Shown piece after piece: positions 13,957 through 17,944 of a DNA stretch of 17,944 nt (its first letter is position 1; each line of letters opens with the position of its first letter). A model generated the notes under the pieces. It made no database searches. It was not told the origin of the DNA and worked only from the letters and a program-made list of their open reading frames with translations. Both the position numbers and the translations under genes were made by a program. Source of the DNA: Deltaproteobacteria bacterium (lineage in GTDB: Bacteria; Bdellovibrionota_F; JAHFAK01); the NCBI GenBank assembly GCA_023250585.1, contig JAHFAK010000030.1, positions 1-17,944 on the forward strand, given 5' to 3'.

Positions 13957-16842
13957 TTAAAATGCCGCGAAGGCTTCGACAAATATTTTATAATCATCTG
14001 TTGCAGCAAATTGATTAATAGGAAAAACACTCCCTACGCGTACATTGAATTCTACATCAAAAAATGTTCGATTTAAGATTTCAATAAAAGGTCCATAGGC
14101 TCCATGAATTTCAGAGCTACCAAAATCATTGTCCCATAAATAGCCAGCACGAGCAAGGACGCCAATACTGAGACCTTCAAAAGCAACGCTGTTTAAAAAC
14201 GAAAGTGAATCTTCAAAAATTCCAAAGTAGCGCGTTCTTCGTGTACGCAGAAGTGGATGCGAAAATTCAACGCTTCCGAGAAATCTTCGTAGGCTTGGCG
14301 TAACATCATCAAAAAGATAGAGCTCATCTAAATCAAATTTATAAAATTGAATGTTGTGCTCGGTATTGTACCCAGCTTCAAGAAAGCCATATGAGTTTAT
14401 GTAACTGGTGAGCTTTGCTAATTTTGAAGTTCGAAGTGTAAAGCGCGCCAATTGATTATTAATAGGAGATATAAGTTCAGGTGAATACAGTGCTTCAAAT
14501 TCATTAATGAGTCCTAAGCTCACTATATCATTTCGCGTGTAATTAAATCGCACATATTCTATAACGTCTGGCAGCTCATCTTTAGTATTGTCTCCTATCA
14601 CCGTATCTACGGAGAGCTCTTTAAAGTGGTTAAATCCCAAGGCAAGACGAAAATGATTTGCATCTATATCAGTAAATCGAGTAAGACCCAATTTATTTTT
14701 TTCAAAAAGCGTAAAGCTATATCCCAATTCATTTATCAAAAAGAATTCCTGTACAGAATCGGTTGAGAGTACTTGGTTTAATGTTATATCACAAAATTGT
14801 CCTCTACCAAGATGATAGGCAAAGCGTTCGATGAAATATACAAAATCGCCGGTGTAGTTTGCTAGAAATGTCCAGTAATGATCGTCGAGAAAATGACCAT
14901 TGATGCGAATGCCATATCCGCCAAAAATATAGGGAGAGAAATTTATATTGTAACCATCCAAAGGATATTCGAATAACAGACTATATTTTATTGGCTTGCG
15001 TGGATAATAATTATTCTCACGGCTAAAGTCTGGAAGATCTTGATTAGGATCGAGTTCCACGCTCACGATTTTTTTATCGCTTTCAATAACAATAGAAAAT
15101 GATTCTTTTTCGTTATCAATAAATAAAAGCTTTGTAGTTTTATCTTCGTATTCTATCTTCAAAGTAAATGGGAGATATGCCTTTCCATAACGATTAATCA
15201 TGATTTCATTTCGTATAATTGGCCCAAAAAAAGTTTTCTTTATAGGTGAAGATTGCAGACTCACAACTTCATAATCGAGATGATGATTATGATAGAACCA
15301 ATCCGAAAAAAATTGCGAAACATCTTTATAGGTACTTTCTTGCACAATTTTTTCAAACTCATGCGTTGTAATAAAATCAGTATTTTTATCGTGGTAGAGT
15401 TTTCTGAGAAGTTCATTAAACTCCTCTTTTCCTACATATGCTGCAAGGGATTTTAGAATAAGATACGATTTGATATACGTTCTTACATAATCAAAATTGG
15501 TGCGGTCATAGGGGAAATGTGTTTCTTTATGAATCGGCTGATCAATGCCATCGAGCACAAATCTTCGATAGTTAAGAAAGTAACTTTCCTCGATAGTTTT
15601 TGGGAAATAATAAGAAAGAGGATCAAAGGCTTGCACGAGATACATAAAAATAAAAAAGATCGAATGCGTTTCAAAAAAATTATCAGCCTTGCCGTATGTT
15701 TTTTCCAGATACGAAATCGAAGAATATTCAGCTAATCCTTCAGCAATCCAATCGTCGGAATAAAAATCATTGGAAACAGCTATGCCCCAATACAGATGGG
15801 CAACCTCATGAGCAACAATGTATTCAAACACACGATCCTTGAGGCCAGGACTCATCATGTCTTTAAAGAAAAAAGTTTCAGCTATGTAAATGAGCCCATC
15901 AGCAGCAAAAAATACTTCTTCACCATAATGAATGGTAAAGGTAATAAATCCATGCGGTAATGGTCCAAATGTTTCAGCATAGTGAGATATAATTTTCCCA
16001 ACTTTTTTAAATAAAAATTCTGCATCATCGTCGTGGTTGCCATGAAGAATCCATGGACTCTTTTGAGGCCCATATACATTGACTATGAGATCACCGATTT
16101 TTTTTGTATATCTCTTAAATTTATTTGAAAATGAAAGCGGAATTGTTCTGACTGGAATTTTTGATTCACTTGCGTAGAGATGTTTCCCATCCACTATTTC
16201 TTCGTAAAATTGATCTCCAATCTGTGCAAGAATATATGATTCAGGAAACGTGATTTTTAATTGATACGTAAAAGCATTAAATAGAAACCCTTCAGTAGCT
16301 TTTCCATCAACAATAGGTAATTCCTGGGGAAACCAACCAAAACGGGCAGTGTAAACATCTTGATAGTAACCAAGATCAGATTTTTTTTCGGCAAGTTTTG
16401 TTTTAAATTCAATCCGAATGGTATATCGCTCATGTGGTTCTAACGGCTCTTTTAACATTACATCAAGAACTGCTTCTTTGGTAGAATACTTCTGAAGAAA
16501 TTCAAAACCCTTGTGTATTTTAAATGGAAGTTTTTCATTATTGCTGGTGGACACACGCGAGATCTCCGTAAATGTTGACTCAAACCCATATCTATATGAA
16601 ACATCCTGAACAATTTTTGCAACACTCTCATTTGCTTCTTTCTCAAGATTTGCAAGCAACATAAGCGAAATGATCGAGATGCTTTCTTTTTGTGCATTAT
16701 AATAGTCGAGAATTAATGTGCCCGAAATGCTATGAGTATCAGGATCAAATGCCGCTTCAATCCGATAATGCGAAACTTCCTGTGCATTCGCTAAAGCAAA
16801 CAGCCCGAAGAAAAAAATAGAGATAAAGAAGAATCTCTTCAT
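13957..16842 (-). CDS. Exported M1-type metallopeptidase with C-terminal outer-membrane beta-barrel
   Basis: A signal peptide (MKRFFFISIFFFGLFALANA, cleaved near residue 20) is followed by an M1-like N-terminal beta domain (about 25-250). The catalytic domain carries HEVAH (345-349) and Glu368, exactly HEXXH-18-E, inside EGLAEY; His345, His349 and Glu368 should bind zinc and Glu346 catalyse. A canonical GAMEN exopeptidase motif is absent; the equivalent region reads FFAADGLIYI (311-320). After a further beta domain (about 525-605), residues about 615-961 are alternating polar/hydrophobic strands with Gly and aromatic residues, ending in Phe (FVEAFAAF). This looks like an outer-membrane barrel of Omp85/surface-antigen size. 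Plain M1 enzymes lack this part. Substrate unknown. It is a single gene with its own promoter, and no Shine-Dalgarno is seen. Confidence 0.85.
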   Translation of the reverse strand: MKRFFFISIFFFGLFALANAQEVSHYRIEAAFDPDTHSISGTLILDYYNAQKESISIISLMLLANLEKEANESVAKIVQDVSYRYGFESTFTEISRVSTSNNEKLPFKIHKGFEFLQKYSTKEAVLDVMLKEPLEPHERYTIRIEFKTKLAEKKSDLGYYQDVYTARFGWFPQELPIVDGKATEGFLFNAFTYQLKITFPESYILAQIGDQFYEEIVDGKHLYASESKIPVRTIPLSFSNKFKRYTKKIGDLIVNVYGPQKSPWILHGNHDDDAEFLFKKVGKIISHYAETFGPLPHGFITFTIHYGEEVFFAADGLIYIAETFFFKDMMSPGLKDRVFEYIVAHEVAHLYWGIAVSNDFYSDDWIAEGLAEYSSISYLEKTYGKADNFFETHSIFFIFMYLVQAFDPLSYYFPKTIEESYFLNYRRFVLDGIDQPIHKETHFPYDRTNFDYVRTYIKSYLILKSLAAYVGKEEFNELLRKLYHDKNTDFITTHEFEKIVQESTYKDVSQFFSDWFYHNHHLDYEVVSLQSSPIKKTFFGPIIRNEIMINRYGKAYLPFTLKIEYEDKTTKLLFIDNEKESFSIVIESDKKIVSVELDPNQDLPDFSRENNYYPRKPIKYSLLFEYPLDGYNINFSPYIFGGYGIRINGHFLDDHYWTFLANYTGDFVYFIERFAYHLGRGQFCDITLNQVLSTDSVQEFFLINELGYSFTLFEKNKLGLTRFTDIDANHFRLALGFNHFKELSVDTVIGDNTKDELPDVIEYVRFNYTRNDIVSLGLINEFEALYSPELISPINNQLARFTLRTSKLAKLTSYINSYGFLEAGYNTEHNIQFYKFDLDELYLFDDVTPSLRRFLGSVEFSHPLLRTRRTRYFGIFEDSLSFLNSVAFEGLSIGVLARAGYLWDNDFGSSEIHGAYGPFIEILNRTFFDVEFNVRVGSVFPINQFAATDDYKIFVEAFAAF

Positions 16843-16851
16843 AAAGAGCGT

Positions 16852-16879
16852 ACTATATACAGAGTTGATGCTTATGCAA
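16852..16879 (-). promoter_or_regulatory. Promoter of the M1-barrel gene
   Basis: On the minus strand TTGCAT (16879-16874), 16 bp, then TATAGT (16857-16852). Transcription would begin near 16845, within a few bases of the ATG at 16842. The mRNA may therefore be nearly leaderless, which fits the missing Shine-Dalgarno. Confidence 0.45.
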
Positions 16880-16925
16880 TAAATTTTTATGTTCGTTATT
16901 CATTTATTTGTTTTTCTGAACTCTA

Positions 16926-16961
16926 TTGACTTTTTATAACAAATAGTTTACTTTAGTTATA
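16926..16961 (+). promoter_or_regulatory. Promoter and possible autoregulatory operator of the toxin-antitoxin pair
   Basis: TTGACT (16926-16931), 17 bp, then TACTTT (16949-16954). An inverted repeat TATAAC (16935-16940) / GTTATA (16956-16961) brackets the -10 box. This is where a ribbon-helix-helix antitoxin would be expected to bind and repress. AAGGAG (16974-16979) lies 6 nt before the antitoxin ATG. The operator role is inferred from position. Confidence 0.45.
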
Positions 16962-16985
16962 TATCCTACAAATAAGGAGATTTAT

Positions 16986-17210
16986 ATGCCAAGAACTACC
17001 TTTGCAGTTAAGCTTGATGTAAAACTTCAGAAGACAGTTAAAGAATTTTGTGAGATTCATGGTTTTAAACAAGGCTCTTTTATTGAAAAGGCAATTCGTG
17101 AACAGATAGACCGAGAAGAACTTGCTCACGATCTTCTTGATCTCTATACCTTACGTTCAACTGAAACTCTTGCCATAAGTCTTGATGATTATCTTAAAGG
17201 ACGAAAATGA
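16986..17210 (+). CDS. RelB/ribbon-helix-helix type antitoxin
   Basis: Protein of 74 aa. The N-terminal strand TTFAVKLDVKL and the two helices after it (LQKTVKEFCEIHG, KQGSFIEKAIREQIDRE) fit a ribbon-helix-helix DNA-binding domain of the CopG/RelB type. The C-terminal part (about 48-74) ends LAISLDDYLKGRK, as in antitoxins that wrap around a RelE-type toxin. Its stop overlaps the toxin ATG by 4 bp (ATGA), so translation is coupled. It probably neutralises the toxin and represses its own promoter. It is recognised mainly by context and architecture; the family name within the ribbon-helix-helix group is not certain. Confidence 0.8.
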   Translation: MPRTTFAVKLDVKLQKTVKEFCEIHGFKQGSFIEKAIREQIDREELAHDLLDLYTLRSTETLAISLDDYLKGRK

Positions 17211-17473
17211 AATCGTCTTATATAATTTTTATTATTCCTAAAGCTCAAAAAGATCTCAATTCTCTTGAAAAAAAGGATTTTCCAAAAATTCAAAAAGTTA
17301 TCGAAACTCTAGCTGAAAATCCACGCCCTTATGGCTCATTAAAATTAAGCGGCGAAGAAGGATACAGAATTCGCGTTGGAACATTGAGGATTCTCTATCG
17401 TATTGATGATAACGCTAAAAAAATTTTTATTTATCGAGTACAACATCGGAAAAATGTCTATAAAAATCTTTAG
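17207..17473 (+). CDS. RelE/ParE superfamily toxin
   Basis: Protein of 88 aa with the whole RelE/ParE fold: a first strand YIIFIIPKAQKDLNSL, two helices, then SLKLSGEEGYRIRVGTLRILYRI split around the central strands, and the closing IYRVQHRKNVYKNL. Arg and Lys residues of the YRIRVG, RILYRI and HRKNVY blocks correspond to the basic surface that contacts ribosome-bound mRNA in RelE enzymes. RelE-type members cleave mRNA in the ribosome, while ParE-type members act on gyrase. The HRKxVY ending favours the RelE group, but I cannot settle the target. It is intact and follows its antitoxin with a 4-bp overlap. It converges on the peroxiredoxin gene with only 29 bp between. Confidence 0.88.
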   Translation: MKSSYIIFIIPKAQKDLNSLEKKDFPKIQKVIETLAENPRPYGSLKLSGEEGYRIRVGTLRILYRIDDNAKKIFIYRVQHRKNVYKNL

Positions 17474-17502
17474 AGGTCTACAGCAACAAATTTGGATGAT
17501 TA

Positions 17503-17944
17503 TTAAGAATTGCTCAACGTCTTGAGCACTTCATCGACATGGCCATTAACTTTAACATTTTTCCATGTCTTTTTTAAGGTACCTGTTTTATCAATAACAA
17601 AAGTAGAACGAATGACTCCTTTATATGTTTTCCCATACATGCTTTTATCACCCCATGCCTCGTATTCTTCAAGGGTCTTATGCTCGGTATCTGAAAGTAA
17701 GGGAAAATTCAGAGCATGTTTTTCTTTAAATTTTTTGTGTGAATCAACTGAATCAGGGCTTACTCCCAAAACAATTGCCTTATTTTTGAGTCGTACAAAG
17801 TTATCGCGGAAATCACATGCTTCGGTGGTACATCCCGGCGTATCATCCTTGGGATAAAAATACAGGACAATGTCTTTGCCTTGCTTGAGTAATTCTTGAA
17901 GATTGTACGTACGCTCTTCATTATTTTCACTCAAACCTTTCAAA
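17503..17944 (-). CDS. bcp: Bcp-type peroxiredoxin, N-terminus outside the window
   Basis: Thiol peroxidase of the Bcp/PrxQ group that reduces hydrogen peroxide and organic peroxides with electrons from thioredoxin. Motif VLYFYPKDDTPGCTTEACDF contains the peroxidatic Cys (in TPGCT) and the resolving Cys five residues later (EAC), the atypical 2-Cys arrangement of Bcp. The later blocks GVSPDSVDSHKKFKEKHALNFPLLSD and VIRSTFVIDKTG are also typical, and the ending WKNVKVNGHVDEVL is the usual one. The frame is open to the window edge, and the family normally begins with a short GDKAPDF-type segment before the first residues seen here. The TTG at 17943 is therefore not taken as the start, and about 10-15 residues are missing. 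It is cytoplasmic and unrelated to its neighbours. Confidence 0.95.
   Translation of the reverse strand, partial: LKGLSENNEERTYNLQELLKQGKDIVLYFYPKDDTPGCTTEACDFRDNFVRLKNKAIVLGVSPDSVDSHKKFKEKHALNFPLLSDTEHKTLEEYEAWGDKSMYGKTYKGVIRSTFVIDKTGTLKKTWKNVKVNGHVDEVLKTLSNS

Noticed and set aside
17474-17502. Bidirectional terminator between the toxin and peroxiredoxin genes
   Set aside because: The 29 bases contain no inverted repeat of useful length.

Overview
The window is an AT-rich stretch (roughly one third GC by eye) from a diderm, Gram-negative-type bacterium. The evidence is a type II secretion (T2SS) operon, an outer-membrane secretin, and a metallopeptidase whose C-terminal third looks like an outer-membrane beta-barrel. 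The mix of gspC-first gene order, a DUF1844 protein and a Gld-like ABC operon with DUF4340 is what I would expect from a deltaproteobacterium-like lineage or a related uncultured phylum. There is no rRNA or other marker, so the taxonomy is inference.

Layout. Almost everything is on the minus strand and is best read from right to left. At the right edge are a Bcp-type peroxiredoxin (cut by the edge, minus) and, convergent with it, a RelB/RelE-like toxin-antitoxin pair, the only plus-strand genes. Next comes a 961-residue exported M1-type metallopeptidase with a probable outer-membrane barrel (16842-13957). An ABC exporter operon follows: ATPase, permease, GldG-like auxiliary protein, DUF4340 protein (13707-8733). 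Then come a small DUF1844 protein (8560-8162), a hairpin that probably terminates it, a near-consensus promoter, and the T2SS operon gspC-D-E-F-G-H-I (7996 to the left edge). gspI runs off the window; the rest of the pseudopilin genes presumably follow.

How the genes work together. GspD is the outer-membrane channel, GspC links it to the inner-membrane platform (GspF) and ATPase (GspE), and GspG/H/I are pseudopilins of the piston. The Gld-like operon has the composition of an ABC-2 exporter with a membrane-anchored periplasmic partner and a DUF4340 protein of four tandem repeats; its substrate is unknown.

The most striking feature is the density of small palindromic, MITE-like elements. Four families occupy five sites. 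One, 149 bp long with a 7-bp target duplication, sits inside the gspI reading frame. Element plus duplication add exactly 156 bp (52 codons), so the frame stays open and only the cleavable prepilin leader is lengthened. A second family is present twice in opposite orientations. One of these copies separates the Shine-Dalgarno sequence of gspF from its start codon with a hairpin. A third is a 111-bp element with perfect 36-bp arms, and a fourth resembles an internally deleted IS end pair.
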